Shown here: piece by piece, positions 8,908-17,477 of the stretch | How positions within the stretch are numbered: position 1 is the stretch's first letter | How the letters are laid out: every line of letters begins with the position of its first letter | Origin: DATJLY01 sp963729295 | Lineage (GTDB): Bacteria > Pseudomonadota > Alphaproteobacteria > ATCC43930 > CGMCC-115725 | DNA length: 64,000 nt | NCBI GenBank assembly: GCA_963729295.1 | Contig: CAVSNJ010000029.1 | Location: 339,849 to 403,848, forward strand | Direction of reading: 5' to 3' | Made by a program: the position numbers and the translations under genes | Notes under the pieces: generated by a model | Seen by the model: only the letters and a program-made list of their open reading frames with translations | What the model was told of the DNA's origin: nothing | The model's database searches: none

Positions 8908-10089
8908 ATGTCAGGGAAGATGTTGCGCGCGCTCGCCGCGCTTGCGTTGCTTGGCGCCGCGGCGGGACTCGCACGCGCGGACGAGGAGCCGCTCAAGATC
9001 GGTCTCGTCGGCTCGTTCTCGGGCGGAGCCGCGCAATGGGGCATTTCGGTCGATGCCGCCTTCGCCGCCTATCAGAAGCAGCACGGCGACACCGCCGGCG
9101 GCCGCAAGATCGAGTTCCTGCGCCGCGACACGACGGGGCCCAATCCCGATATCGTGCGCCGGCTCGTCCAGGAGCTGATTTCGCGCGACAAGGTCGAGCT
9201 CATCGCCGGCATCGAGTTCACGCCCAACGCGCTGGCCGCCGCTGGGCTCTCGACGCAGGCGAAGGTCCCGCTCCTCATCGTCAACGCCGCCACGACCGAG
9301 ATCCTGACCAACGCGCCCTATACCTCGCGCTTCGGCTTCACCACGGCGCAGATCGTGACGCCGTTTGCGAAATGGGCGGCGCAGAACGGCTACCACGACG
9401 TCTATGCGATCTACACCGATTACGGGCCCGGCATCGAGGCCGGCAACTCCTTCAAGAAGGCCTTCACCGAGGCCGGCGGCAACGTCGTCGGCGAAGTGAA
9501 GCCGCCGCTCATCAGCCCCGACTATTCGGCCTATATCCAGCGCGTCAAGGACGCCAAGCCCCAGGCGATCTTCATCTTCGCACCCGCGGCCGACCATCCG
9601 CAGATTTTCCTGAAGGCCTATCGCGACGCGGGCCTCGGCGAAATGGGCGTCAAGATTCTGGCGACGGGCGACCTCACGAACGAATCCGTGCTCAACAATC
9701 TCGGCGACCCCGCGCTCGGCATGATCACCACCTTCGATTATTCCGAAGCGCACGATTCCGCCTTGAACAAAGAGTTCGTGAAGGCGTTCTATGCCGCCGC
9801 GCGCGAGGGGACGCGCCCCGACTTCACCGCCGCCGCGGCCTATGACGTCATCAACGCGATCTACAAGATCGCAGATGCGCAGCACGGCAAGATCGATCCC
9901 GACCGCACCATGGCCCTCATCAAGGGCATGAACTTCGAAAGCCCGCGCGGGCCGATCGCGATCGACCAGAACCGCGACATCGTGCAGAACGTCTATTTCC
10001 GCAAGGTCGAGAAAGTCGACGGCAAGCTCGAGAACGTCGAGTTCCAGTCGACGCCGATGGTCGACGATCACGGTCAGCCGACCAAGTGA
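8908..10089 (+). CDS. ABC transporter substrate-binding protein (branched-chain type)
   Basis: A 393-residue periplasmic protein with signal peptide residues 1-24 ending GLARADEE and a strong GGGAGGGG ribosome site. The start of the mature part, LKIGLVGSFSGGAAQWG, and later PLLIVNAATTEI and FIFAPAADHPQIFLKAYRDA fit the LivJ/LivK type I fold (Peripla_BP_6), the two lobes closing around an organic anion. Seven bases separate it from livH-like 10097, so it is the binding component of the adjacent transporter. Linkage with a Rieske oxygenase and a hydroxycinnamoyl-CoA hydratase/lyase suggests an aromatic acid ligand (inference). Confidence 0.92.
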   Translation: MSGKMLRALAALALLGAAAGLARADEEPLKIGLVGSFSGGAAQWGISVDAAFAAYQKQHGDTAGGRKIEFLRRDTTGPNPDIVRRLVQELISRDKVELIAGIEFTPNALAAAGLSTQAKVPLLIVNAATTEILTNAPYTSRFGFTTAQIVTPFAKWAAQNGYHDVYAIYTDYGPGIEAGNSFKKAFTEAGGNVVGEVKPPLISPDYSAYIQRVKDAKPQAIFIFAPAADHPQIFLKAYRDAGLGEMGVKILATGDLTNESVLNNLGDPALGMITTFDYSEAHDSALNKEFVKAFYAAAREGTRPDFTAAAAYDVINAIYKIADAQHGKIDPDRTMALIKGMNFESPRGPIAIDQNRDIVQNVYFRKVEKVDGKLENVEFQSTPMVDDHGQPTK

Positions 10090-10096
10090 CGTAAGC

Positions 10097-10960
10097 GTGA
10101 TGCTGGTCAGCCTGATCAACGTCCTCGTCAACGGGGCCGCCTACGGCATGCTGCTGTTTTTGATGGCGGGCGGCCTCTCGGTGACGATGGGCCTCATGGG
10201 TTTCGCCAATCTCGCGCACGGCTCGCTCGCGATGCTGGGCGCCTATGTGCTGGCGGTGCTGATGAATTCCTATGGCTGGCCGTTCCTGCCGGCGCTCCTG
10301 GCCGCGACCTTGGCGACGGCGGCGGCGGGCGCGGTGGTCGAGCGCACCGTGTTCCGCCGGCTTTATGGCAAGGCCGAGCTCGACCAGGTGTTGCTGACGA
10401 TCGGCGTCGTGTCGATGACGGTGGCGGCGGCGACGTATGTCTGGGGCGCCAACCCGGTCTCGGTGAGGATTCCTGCGTGGCTCGACGGCAGGCTCGAGCT
10501 CGGCAGTTTCGATTTCGGCATCTACCGGCTCTTCCTTCTCATCGTCGGCGGCGCGTTGACGGGTGGGCTTTTTCTCGGCATCGACCGCACCAATTTCGGC
10601 GCCAAGATCCGCGCCGCCGTCGACAACCGGCGCATGACGGTGAGCTGCGGCATCGACGTCAACCGCCTCTTTTCGCTGGCCTTCGCCATCGGCAGCGCGC
10701 TCGCGGGATTCGGCGGCGGGCTTGCCGTTGCGCTCATCGGGGTCGATCCCACCTTCGGCGTCAAATATCTCGTCTTCCTGCTGATGGTCGTGGTCGTAGG
10801 CGGCCTGGGCTCGATCCGCGGCACGCTCGTCGCCGCGATCGCGCTCGGCATCTGCGACGTCACCGGCAAATACTACGTGCCGGACGCCGGCGCCTTCATT
10901 CTCTATGCGGTGACGGTCGTCATGCTGCTGTGGCGGCCGCGCGGCCTGTTCGGGCGCTGA
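10097..10960 (+). CDS. Branched-chain-type ABC transporter permease (LivH-like)
   Basis: A 287-residue (or 286 if the ATG at 10100 is used instead of the GTG at 10097) inner-membrane permease with about eight hydrophobic segments. GLSVTMGLMGFANLAHGSLAMLGAYV near the N terminus is the LivH family hallmark, and the cytoplasmic loop VDNRRMTVSCGIDVNRLFSLAF corresponds to the coupling helix that contacts the ATPase. It forms the translocation pore with the LivM-like protein encoded one base downstream. Length is normal for the family. Confidence 0.93.
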   Translation: MMLVSLINVLVNGAAYGMLLFLMAGGLSVTMGLMGFANLAHGSLAMLGAYVLAVLMNSYGWPFLPALLAATLATAAAGAVVERTVFRRLYGKAELDQVLLTIGVVSMTVAAATYVWGANPVSVRIPAWLDGRLELGSFDFGIYRLFLLIVGGALTGGLFLGIDRTNFGAKIRAAVDNRRMTVSCGIDVNRLFSLAFAIGSALAGFGGGLAVALIGVDPTFGVKYLVFLLMVVVVGGLGSIRGTLVAAIALGICDVTGKYYVPDAGAFILYAVTVVMLLWRPRGLFGR

Positions 10961-10961
10961 G

Positions 10962-11954
10962 GTGGCCGTCCTCGCCGCGGAAGACGCAACCCAACTCTTC
11001 GTCGTAAGGAGCCGCTGGCGCTGGGAGGAGACCGCGTTCTGGCTCATCGCCGCGTCGAGCTATTTCCTCTTTCCCGGCCATCTCGTCCTCATAACGCAGG
11101 CGCTCATCGCCGGATTGTTCGTCGTCTCGCTCGACATTCTGCTGGGTTATGCCGGCATCGCCTCGATGGGCCACGCCGCGTTCTTCGGGCTCGGCGCCTA
11201 TACCGCGGGAATTCTCGCCAAGCACGGGCTGGGCGACCCGATCCTCGGCCTCGTCGCGGCGGCGATTTTGGCGGGCGCGTTCGGCGCCGTGTGCAGCCTC
11301 TTGGTCGCGCGGCTCCACGGCGTCGGCATGCTCATGGTGACGCTCGGCATCGGGCTCTCGTGCTACGAGCTCGCGAATCGCTGGCGCGACGTGACCGGCG
11401 GCGACGACGGGCTCCAAGGCATGGTCGTGCAGCCGATCTTCGGCGTCTTCGCCTTCGATTTCGACGGGCATGTCGCCTTCATCTATGCCTTCATCGTCAT
11501 CTTCACGCTTTATCTGTTCGCGCGGCGGATCGTGAATTCGCCGTTCGGCCTCACGCTCCTCGGCATACGCGAGAATTTGCGCCGCGTGCCGGCGCTCGGC
11601 ATCGGCGTGCGCGCCGAGCTCATGCTCGCCTTCACCATCGCTGCGTCGATGGCGGGCATCGCCGGCGCGCTGCTCGCCGAGACGACGCAGTTCATCGCGC
11701 TCGAAGTGCTGGGCTTCGACCGCTCGATCTCGGTGCTCATCATGCTGGTGCTGGGCGGGATCGGGAATCTGGTCGGCGGCATGATCGGCGCCATGGTCTT
11801 CACCGTGGCGCGCGACGAGTTGGCGGCGCTCGACCCGGTCTATTGGAATTTCTGGATGGGCCTCATCCTGTGCGCGATCGTGCTGTCGGGCTCGGGTGGC
11901 ATCATCGGCCTGTTGCGCCGGATCGAGCGGCGCTTCTCCGGGCCGCCGCGATGA
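10962..11954 (+). CDS. Branched-chain-type ABC transporter permease (LivM-like)
   Basis: A 330-residue permease starting with GTG at 10962, one base after the livH-like stop. It has about nine membrane segments after a charged cytoplasmic N terminus. LLGYAGIASMGHAAFFGLGAYTAGIL is the LivM family hallmark; NLRRVPALGIGVRAELMLAFTIAASMAGIAGAL is the coupling region. The stop overlaps the start of the ATPase gene by ATGA, implying translational coupling. It pairs with the LivH-like subunit. Confidence 0.93.
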   Translation: MAVLAAEDATQLFVVRSRWRWEETAFWLIAASSYFLFPGHLVLITQALIAGLFVVSLDILLGYAGIASMGHAAFFGLGAYTAGILAKHGLGDPILGLVAAAILAGAFGAVCSLLVARLHGVGMLMVTLGIGLSCYELANRWRDVTGGDDGLQGMVVQPIFGVFAFDFDGHVAFIYAFIVIFTLYLFARRIVNSPFGLTLLGIRENLRRVPALGIGVRAELMLAFTIAASMAGIAGALLAETTQFIALEVLGFDRSISVLIMLVLGGIGNLVGGMIGAMVFTVARDELAALDPVYWNFWMGLILCAIVLSGSGGIIGLLRRIERRFSGPPR

Positions 11955-12709
11955 ACGAGGCGCTCGCACTCGAGACGCGCGGCCTCAACCGCAGCTTCGG
12001 CGCGCTCCGCGTGGCGCAGGACATCGCCTTCCGCCTGCCGCGCGGCGCGCGCCATGCCTTGATCGGACCCAACGGCGCCGGCAAGACGACGCTCATCAAT
12101 CTTCTGACCGGCGTGCTGCCGCCCTCGAGCGGCACCGTGCTGCTCGAGGGCGCGGACATCACCACCGTTCCCGCGGCCGAGCGCGTGCGGCGCGGGCTCG
12201 TCCGCACGTTCCAGGTCAACACGCTCTTCCCGCATCTCTCGCCGCTCGAGGCGACGGCGCTCGCGATCGCGCGCCGGCACGGGCTCTGCCTCAATCCGCT
12301 GCGCGCCTTGAAACATTGCAGCACCGTGATTGCCGAGGCGCGCGACCTCCTGGGCCGGTTCGATTTCGGCGCCGACGCGGCGCGCCCGACGCGCGAGCTG
12401 CCGTACGGCCGCCAGCGCCTTCTCGAAATCGCGTTGGCACTTGCGGCCGAGCCGAAAGTGCTGCTGCTCGACGAGCCGGCGGCGGGCGTGCCAGCGGGCG
12501 AGAGCGACGAGATTTTCGCGGCGTTGAGCCTCCTGCCGCGTGACATCGCCGTCCTTTTCATCGAGCACGACATGGACGTCGTATTCCGCTTCGCCGAGCG
12601 CATCACTGTCATGAACGCGGGGCAGATCCTGCGCGAGGGCACGCCCGACGAGATCGCCGACGATGCCGAAGTACGCGAGGTCTATCTCGGCGAGGACGGC
12701 GATGTCTGA
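11951..12709 (+). CDS. Branched-chain-type ABC transporter ATPase (LivG-like)
   Basis: A 252-residue ATPase; the start ATG overlaps the preceding stop (ATGA at 11951). Walker A is GPNGAGKTT near residues 39-47, Walker B is KVLLLDEPAAGV, and the H-loop is FIEHDMDVV. The usual LSYG signature is read as LPYGRQR, a mild variation accepted in this family. It binds cytoplasmic loops of the LivH/LivM pore and powers uptake. The end overlaps the next ATPase gene by eight bases. Confidence 0.93.
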   Translation: MNEALALETRGLNRSFGALRVAQDIAFRLPRGARHALIGPNGAGKTTLINLLTGVLPPSSGTVLLEGADITTVPAAERVRRGLVRTFQVNTLFPHLSPLEATALAIARRHGLCLNPLRALKHCSTVIAEARDLLGRFDFGADAARPTRELPYGRQRLLEIALALAAEPKVLLLDEPAAGVPAGESDEIFAALSLLPRDIAVLFIEHDMDVVFRFAERITVMNAGQILREGTPDEIADDAEVREVYLGEDGDV

Positions 12710-13433
12710 GCCGCTCGTCGCGACCGAGGGGCTCTGCGCCGGCTATGGCGACGGCCAGGTGCTGAGCGACATCTCGCTCACGCTCGCGCGCGGCAGCTCG
12801 CTCGCCGTGCTCGGCCGCAACGGCGTCGGCAAATCCACGCTCATGCTGACGCTCATGGGCCATTTGCGGCCGAGCCGCGGGCGCGTCTTGTGGCAGGGCC
12901 ACGACATGGCGCATGTTCCCGCCGACGAGCGCGTGCGCGCCGGGCTCGCGTGGGTGCCGCAGGGGCGCGAGGTGTTCCCCTCGCTCACGGTGGATGAGCA
13001 CCTCGCCATCGTCGCGCGGCCGGGCAAATGGACGCGCGAGCGCATCTATCAGCAATTTCCGAAGCTCGCCGATCGGCGCCGCAATCTCGGCCGCGAGCTC
13101 TCGGGTGGCGAGCAGCAGATGCTGGCGATCGGCCGCGCACTTATGGCCAATCCCGAGCTCCTGCTGCTCGACGAGCCGCTCGAAGGCCTGGCGCCGATCG
13201 TCGTCAAGGAGGTCGCAAGCCGCATCCGCGCGCTCATGGCGGAGGAGAAGATCGCCATCATGCTGGCCGAGCAGCACGTGCGCTTCGCGCTCGAATTGAC
13301 GGAGCGCGCGATTGTGCTTGAACGCGGCCGCGTGGTGTATTCGGGATCGAGTGCCGCGCTTGCCGCCGATCAGGCGACGCTCGACCGGCTCATCGGCATG
13401 AAGCGGCTGCGCGCCCGCGCCGCAGAGGTTTGA
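12702..13433 (+). CDS. Branched-chain-type ABC transporter ATPase (LivF-like)
   Basis: A 243-residue ATPase whose ATG at 12702 lies inside the end of the livG-like gene. Walker A is GRNGVGKST, the signature is LSGGEQQ, Walker B is LLLLDEPLEGL and the H-loop is LAEQHV. The pair LivG/LivF forms the ATPase heterodimer of this transporter. It completes the plus-strand transporter set; the CoA-lyase gene follows after 14 bases. Confidence 0.93.
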   Translation: MSEPLVATEGLCAGYGDGQVLSDISLTLARGSSLAVLGRNGVGKSTLMLTLMGHLRPSRGRVLWQGHDMAHVPADERVRAGLAWVPQGREVFPSLTVDEHLAIVARPGKWTRERIYQQFPKLADRRRNLGRELSGGEQQMLAIGRALMANPELLLLDEPLEGLAPIVVKEVASRIRALMAEEKIAIMLAEQHVRFALELTERAIVLERGRVVYSGSSAALAADQATLDRLIGMKRLRARAAEV

Positions 13434-13447
13434 GGAAAGGGGACATC

Positions 13448-14290
13448 ATGGCCAGCGACAAGGAACCGTGGGGCAAGAATGTGCTTGTCGAGTTCGAGGA
13501 CAAGATCGCGTGGGTGAAGCTGAACCGCCCGGAAAAGCGAAACGCCATGAGCCCGCCCTTGAACGACGAGATGGTGAAGGTGATGGAGGCGCTCGAAGTG
13601 GACGAGCGCTGCGGCGTCTTCGTGCTCACGGGCGCCGGGGATTCCTTTTCGGCCGGGATGGATCTGCGCGAGTATTTCCGGGCGCTCGATGGGCTTCCCT
13701 ACGAGCAGCAGCTTGCCGGCCGGCGCTCGGCCTGGATGTGGCAGTGGCGGCACATGATGGCATTCTGCAAGCCCACCATCGCCATGGTGAACGGCTGGTG
13801 CTTTGGCGGCGCGTTCACGCCGCTCGTCGCGTGCGACCTCGCCATCGCTGCCGAGGAGGCGCAGTTCGGCGTCAGCGAGATCAACTGGGGCATCATCCCC
13901 GGCGGCAACGTGACGCGCGCGCTCGTCAACACGCTCAGCTTGCGCGACGCGATGTATTACGTCATGACCGGCGAGACGTTCGACGGCAAGAAGGCGGCCG
14001 AGATGCGCATCGTCAACGAGGCCGTGCCGCGCGCGAAACTGCGCGAGCGCACGCGCGCACTCGCCAAGACGCTTGCTCGGCAAGAACCCGACCGTGCTGC
14101 GCGCGGCCAAGCAGGCGGTGCGCCACGTGCAGGACATCTGCCGTGGGAGTTGTCGGACGAGTACCTGATGGCGAAGGGCCACCAGGCGCGCTACCTCGAT
14201 CCCGAGCAGGGGCGCTCGAAGGGCCTGACGCAATTCCTCGACGAGAAATCGTTTCGCCCCGGGCTCCAGCCCTATCGGCGGGACAAGTAG
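13448..14290 (+). CDS. Hydroxycinnamoyl-CoA hydratase/lyase (feruloyl-CoA type) with compensated frameshift
   Basis: A 280-residue crotonase-fold protein. KRNAMSPPLNDEM, SAGMDLREYF, WMWQWR, MVNGWCFGG, FGVSEINWGIIPGG and SDEYLMAK follow p-hydroxycinnamoyl-CoA hydratase/lyase closely, including the Glu of SEINWG and the Tyr of DEYL used for catalysis. That enzyme hydrates feruloyl- or coumaroyl-CoA and cleaves it to vanillin or hydroxybenzaldehyde plus acetyl-CoA. Residues 210-231 do not resemble the family; the +1 frame of the same bases (14076-14141) does, reading LGKNPTVLRAAKQAVRHVQ. An extra base near 14075 and a lost base near 14142 explain this. Start ATG 13448, behind GAAAGGGGA. Last gene of the transporter operon. 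Confidence 0.85.
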   Translation: MASDKEPWGKNVLVEFEDKIAWVKLNRPEKRNAMSPPLNDEMVKVMEALEVDERCGVFVLTGAGDSFSAGMDLREYFRALDGLPYEQQLAGRRSAWMWQWRHMMAFCKPTIAMVNGWCFGGAFTPLVACDLAIAAEEAQFGVSEINWGIIPGGNVTRALVNTLSLRDAMYYVMTGETFDGKKAAEMRIVNEAVPRAKLRERTRALAKTLARQEPDRAARGQAGGAPRAGHLPWELSDEYLMAKGHQARYLDPEQGRSKGLTQFLDEKSFRPGLQPYRRDK

Positions 14291-14325
14291 CTCGCACGGT
14301 GCGGTCTAGCCGCGTGAATTCGTGA

Positions 14326-14649
14326 TTATTCGGGCCTGGCTTGTCGTTCAGCTATCTCGATTACGAGATACCTGTAAAGCGCCCCCACGAGGCCGAACGC
14401 ACCGAAGAGCAATACAATGTAGCCGGCAAAAAGGAGTGCAAACCGCCACACGACGCCATGGGCGGCGAATGACTGCGGACGTTGAATATACATGGCCAAA
14501 ATGATGAAGGGCTCGAAGAAGATCCCAATCAACTGCCACCGAAGGTAGACCCACCAACAGGCTCGCAACTTTTGTCGGAAAGATGGGGCATAATGAGGAA
14601 GCGCCCTATATGGCGCATCCTTGGCTGAGGGCGGGACAAAGGGTGCCAT
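14326..14649 (-). CDS. Small membrane protein of unknown function
   Basis: A 107-residue protein with an ATG at 14649 (a GTG six bases earlier is also possible). After a polar N terminus it has two strongly hydrophobic stretches, WQLIGIFFEPFIILAMYI and FALLFAGYIVLLFGAFGLVGALY, joined by a short loop with RPQSF, and ends in a basic tail. Base composition is visibly lower in GC than the flanking genes, which suggests a different origin. No family recognised. It lies alone and antisense between two plus-strand operons. Confidence 0.6.
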   Translation of the reverse strand: MAPFVPPSAKDAPYRALPHYAPSFRQKLRACWWVYLRWQLIGIFFEPFIILAMYIQRPQSFAAHGVVWRFALLFAGYIVLLFGAFGLVGALYRYLVIEIAERQARPE

Positions 14650-14757
14650 CGCCACCAGATTAGCACACGTCCTTCTGAGATGTTAACCCGCGCGGTCGCC
14701 GATTGACGAACGGCCCGAAGCGGCCGAGGATTCGCCCGACCTGCCAAGGAGGCATCG

Positions 14758-15717
14758 ATGAGCCTGCCGAAATCGATCCATATCAGCGAGGAAGGCCCGC
14801 GCGAGGGATTCCAATTCGAGAAAGGGCCGATCACGACCCAGCGCAAGATCGAGTTCATCGATGCGCTCGCCGAAACCGGGCTCGACCACATCCAGATCGT
14901 CTCGTTCGTCAATCCGAAGGCTGTGCCGGGGATGGCGGACGCCGAGGAGGTGGTGGCCGGCATCCATCCGAAGGAGGGCGTCGCCTATACCGGGCTCTGG
15001 TTCAACGAGAAGGGACTCGAGCGCGCGGTCGCGACGGGGCGGCTCGAAATCACTGGTTCCCTCTTCCTGTCGGCGTCGGAACCATTCCTGAAGCGCAACA
15101 ACAATCGCACCAACGAGCAGGTCGAAGCCGAGGCGCACCGCATGATCGAGCTCTACAAGCTGCACGGCATTCCGGTCGAGCGCTGCGGGGTGATGGCGGC
15201 GTTCGGCTGCAACTTCGCGGGCGACGTGCCGGTCGAGCGCGTGACTTCGCTTATCGCGCGCGAGGTCGCGATCGCGCAGGAGCATGAAATCAAGCTGAAG
15301 CGCGTCATGCTGGCCGACACGATGGCGTGGGGCACGCCCTACTCGGTGAAGTGCCTCGTCGGCGCGGTGCAGGATCGCTTCCCCGAGATCGACATCTCGC
15401 TTCATCTGCACGACACGCGCGGCATGGGCATTGCCAACGCCTATGCCGGGCTCGAGATGGGCGTGCGCTTGTTCGATGCGTCGGTCGCGGGATTGGGCGG
15501 CTGTCCCTTCGCTGGCCATAAGGGCGCCGCCGGCAATGTCTGCACCGAGGACCTCGTCTTCATGTGCGACGAGATGGGGATCGAGACCGGCATCAACCTC
15601 GAAGCGATCTCGGAATGCGCGCACATGGCCGAAGACGTGGTGGGGCACGACCTGCCCGGCTCGGTGATGAAGGGCGGGAGCTTGAAGCGCCTGCGCGAGA
15701 GGCTGCAGGCGGGCTGA
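14758..15717 (+). CDS. Hydroxymethylglutaryl-CoA lyase-like (HMGL family) enzyme
   Basis: A 319-residue TIM-barrel lyase with AAGGAGG six bases before its ATG. EEGPREGFQFE is the metal/substrate arginine motif, HLHDTRGMG supplies the metal histidines, and GLGGCPFAGHKGAAGNVCTEDL contains the catalytic cysteine loop of HMG-CoA lyase. True HMG-CoA lyases cleave HMG-CoA to acetyl-CoA and acetoacetate; related lyases act on other 3-hydroxy-acyl or acid substrates. The Rieske gene starts one base after the stop, so the two are co-translated and this lyase may process a product of ring breakdown (inference). Confidence 0.88.
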   Translation: MSLPKSIHISEEGPREGFQFEKGPITTQRKIEFIDALAETGLDHIQIVSFVNPKAVPGMADAEEVVAGIHPKEGVAYTGLWFNEKGLERAVATGRLEITGSLFLSASEPFLKRNNNRTNEQVEAEAHRMIELYKLHGIPVERCGVMAAFGCNFAGDVPVERVTSLIAREVAIAQEHEIKLKRVMLADTMAWGTPYSVKCLVGAVQDRFPEIDISLHLHDTRGMGIANAYAGLEMGVRLFDASVAGLGGCPFAGHKGAAGNVCTEDLVFMCDEMGIETGINLEAISECAHMAEDVVGHDLPGSVMKGGSLKRLRERLQAG

Positions 15718-15718
15718 C

Positions 15719-16876
15719 ATGCCGGATACGCAGGACGCGCCCGACACATCCGACCTGCCGCTCGGTCCGAGCGACCTGCGCGACAAGATCCCGGTCCTGG
15801 GCCTCAGGGAATACTGGTATCCGGGGGTGAAGGACCGCGATGTCGGCTGGAAGAAGCCGGTCTACATAAAAATGCTGGGCCAGGATCTCTGCCTCTTTCG
15901 CGGCAAGAGCGGGCATGTCGTGGCGCTCGACAATGCGTGCCCGCACCGCGGCGCGATGCTCGCCCGCGGCAAGTGCGAATTCCGCGGCCACGTGACCTGC
16001 TTCTACCACGGCTTCGTGTTCGACGAGCGCGGCGAGTGCGTCGCGGCCTTGGGCGAAGGGCCGGACTCGCCCATGCCGGGCAAGGTGCGCGCGCGCGTTT
16101 ATCCGACCGAGACGAAGAAGGGCATCGTCTTCGTCTGGATGGGGCTGGGCGCGCCCGTTTCGCTCGAGGAAAGCATCCCCGAGGAATTCTTCGACGACGA
16201 CAAGCAGGTGCTCGCCTGGGTCACGTCGTGGAACGCCAACTGGCGGCCGTGCTTCGAGAACTCATTCGACAGCCACGTGCGCTATCTCCATCGCAACTCG
16301 GCGATGCTGATGATGAAGCCGATGCATCCTCCGGCCTATCCGCCGGGCCGGCCGAGGCGCGTCGGCGCGCATCGCCTGACGCCGACCATGGGCGTCCACG
16401 CGCGCGGCTCGCTCGTCCCGGATTTCTTCCCCGGCCTCGACACACGCTGGCCGAAGAAGGGCGTCCGGCGCTACTGGACCTGGCTGTTCGACCTGCTGCG
16501 CAAACCGTTCGACAAGCTGCCGCCCTATCGCGGCAGCGAGGATTGGGGCATGGGGCAGCATCTCCCCTGCATGGTGCGCATCCATTACGGCAGCTACATG
16601 TGGACGCGCTGGGCCGTGCCGATCGACGCGGCGACGACGCGCATGTTCTATTTCCATACCGCGATCCGCACGACATGGCTCGGCCGCGCCTACGAGTGGG
16701 CCTCATATCACCTCTTCCATCACTGGGTGATGGACCGGAATTTCTCGGCGCAGGATGCGCCCGCCGCGATCAACGCCTATTACGACCGGCCGGAATATCT
16801 GGCGCCGACGGACGCGCAGCTCGTCAGCTGGCGCCGTTTTCTCCTCAGCGCGCGCGGCGTCGAGCGGCAGGACTAG
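15719..16876 (+). CDS. Rieske [2Fe-2S] ring-hydroxylating oxygenase
   Basis: A 385-residue oxygenase. Rieske ligands are C74-P-H76 and C94-F-Y-H97; mononuclear iron ligands are in ENSFDSHVRYLH. The C-terminal half is membrane-facing and rich in Trp/Tyr/His, ending WRRFLLSARG, which resembles the membrane-associated oxygenases of cholesterol/neoxanthin-like or aminopyrrolnitrin-type Rieske proteins more than soluble dioxygenases. Substrate unknown. ATG at 15719 follows the HMGL-like stop by one base and a methyltransferase gene starts three bases after its end. Confidence 0.85.
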   Translation: MPDTQDAPDTSDLPLGPSDLRDKIPVLGLREYWYPGVKDRDVGWKKPVYIKMLGQDLCLFRGKSGHVVALDNACPHRGAMLARGKCEFRGHVTCFYHGFVFDERGECVAALGEGPDSPMPGKVRARVYPTETKKGIVFVWMGLGAPVSLEESIPEEFFDDDKQVLAWVTSWNANWRPCFENSFDSHVRYLHRNSAMLMMKPMHPPAYPPGRPRRVGAHRLTPTMGVHARGSLVPDFFPGLDTRWPKKGVRRYWTWLFDLLRKPFDKLPPYRGSEDWGMGQHLPCMVRIHYGSYMWTRWAVPIDAATTRMFYFHTAIRTTWLGRAYEWASYHLFHHWVMDRNFSAQDAPAAINAYYDRPEYLAPTDAQLVSWRRFLLSARGVERQD

Positions 16877-16879
16877 GGT

Positions 16880-17464
16880 ATGCCCGGACCGATACGGCTC
16901 AATGTCGGCTGCGGGCGCAACAGCATCCCTGGCTGGGTCAATCTCGATTCGGCCGATCTTCCGGGCGTGCAGGTCCGTGCCGACCTCGATCAATGCGCGA
17001 CGGTCCCTCTGCCGATCCAGAATGATACCGTCGACGAATTCTTGCTGTCGCACGTCATCGAGCACATCCGCAGCCCTTTGCCCTTGATGCAGGAGCTGCA
17101 CCGGATCGCGAAGCCCGGGGCCGTGATGCGGATCGACACACCGCATGGCGCATCGGACGATGCGTGGGAAGACCCGACGCATGTCAAAGCCTATTTCCCC
17201 TACAGCTTCGGATATTTCGCGCAGCCCTATTATCACCGCGCCGACTATGGCTATCGCGGCGACTGGCAGCCGGAGCAGATCGTGCTGGTGGTGGATCGCG
17301 CGACCTATGGCGCCATGCCGCCCGCCGAGATCTACGAGCGCGCGCAGAAATATCGCAACGTCGTGAAGGCGATGGTCGCGACGTTACGCGCCATCAAGCC
17401 GATCCGCGAACCGCGCGGCGAGCTGATCGTCAACCCGAAGATCGATCTAAACTTGCAGCCTTGA
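16880..17464 (+). CDS. Class I SAM-dependent methyltransferase
   Basis: A 194-residue protein opening PIRLNVGCGRNSIPGW, the glycine-rich SAM-binding loop with a following acidic NLDSAD strand; DEFLLSHVIEHIRSPLPLMQELHRIAKPGA is the post-I region typical of Methyltransf_11-type enzymes. It would transfer a methyl group to a small molecule or sugar. Three bases separate it from the Rieske gene upstream, suggesting the same operon (HMGL-like, Rieske, methyltransferase). Acceptor unknown. Confidence 0.82.
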   Translation: MPGPIRLNVGCGRNSIPGWVNLDSADLPGVQVRADLDQCATVPLPIQNDTVDEFLLSHVIEHIRSPLPLMQELHRIAKPGAVMRIDTPHGASDDAWEDPTHVKAYFPYSFGYFAQPYYHRADYGYRGDWQPEQIVLVVDRATYGAMPPAEIYERAQKYRNVVKAMVATLRAIKPIREPRGELIVNPKIDLNLQP

Positions 17465-17477
17465 GCGCGGCGGCCCG

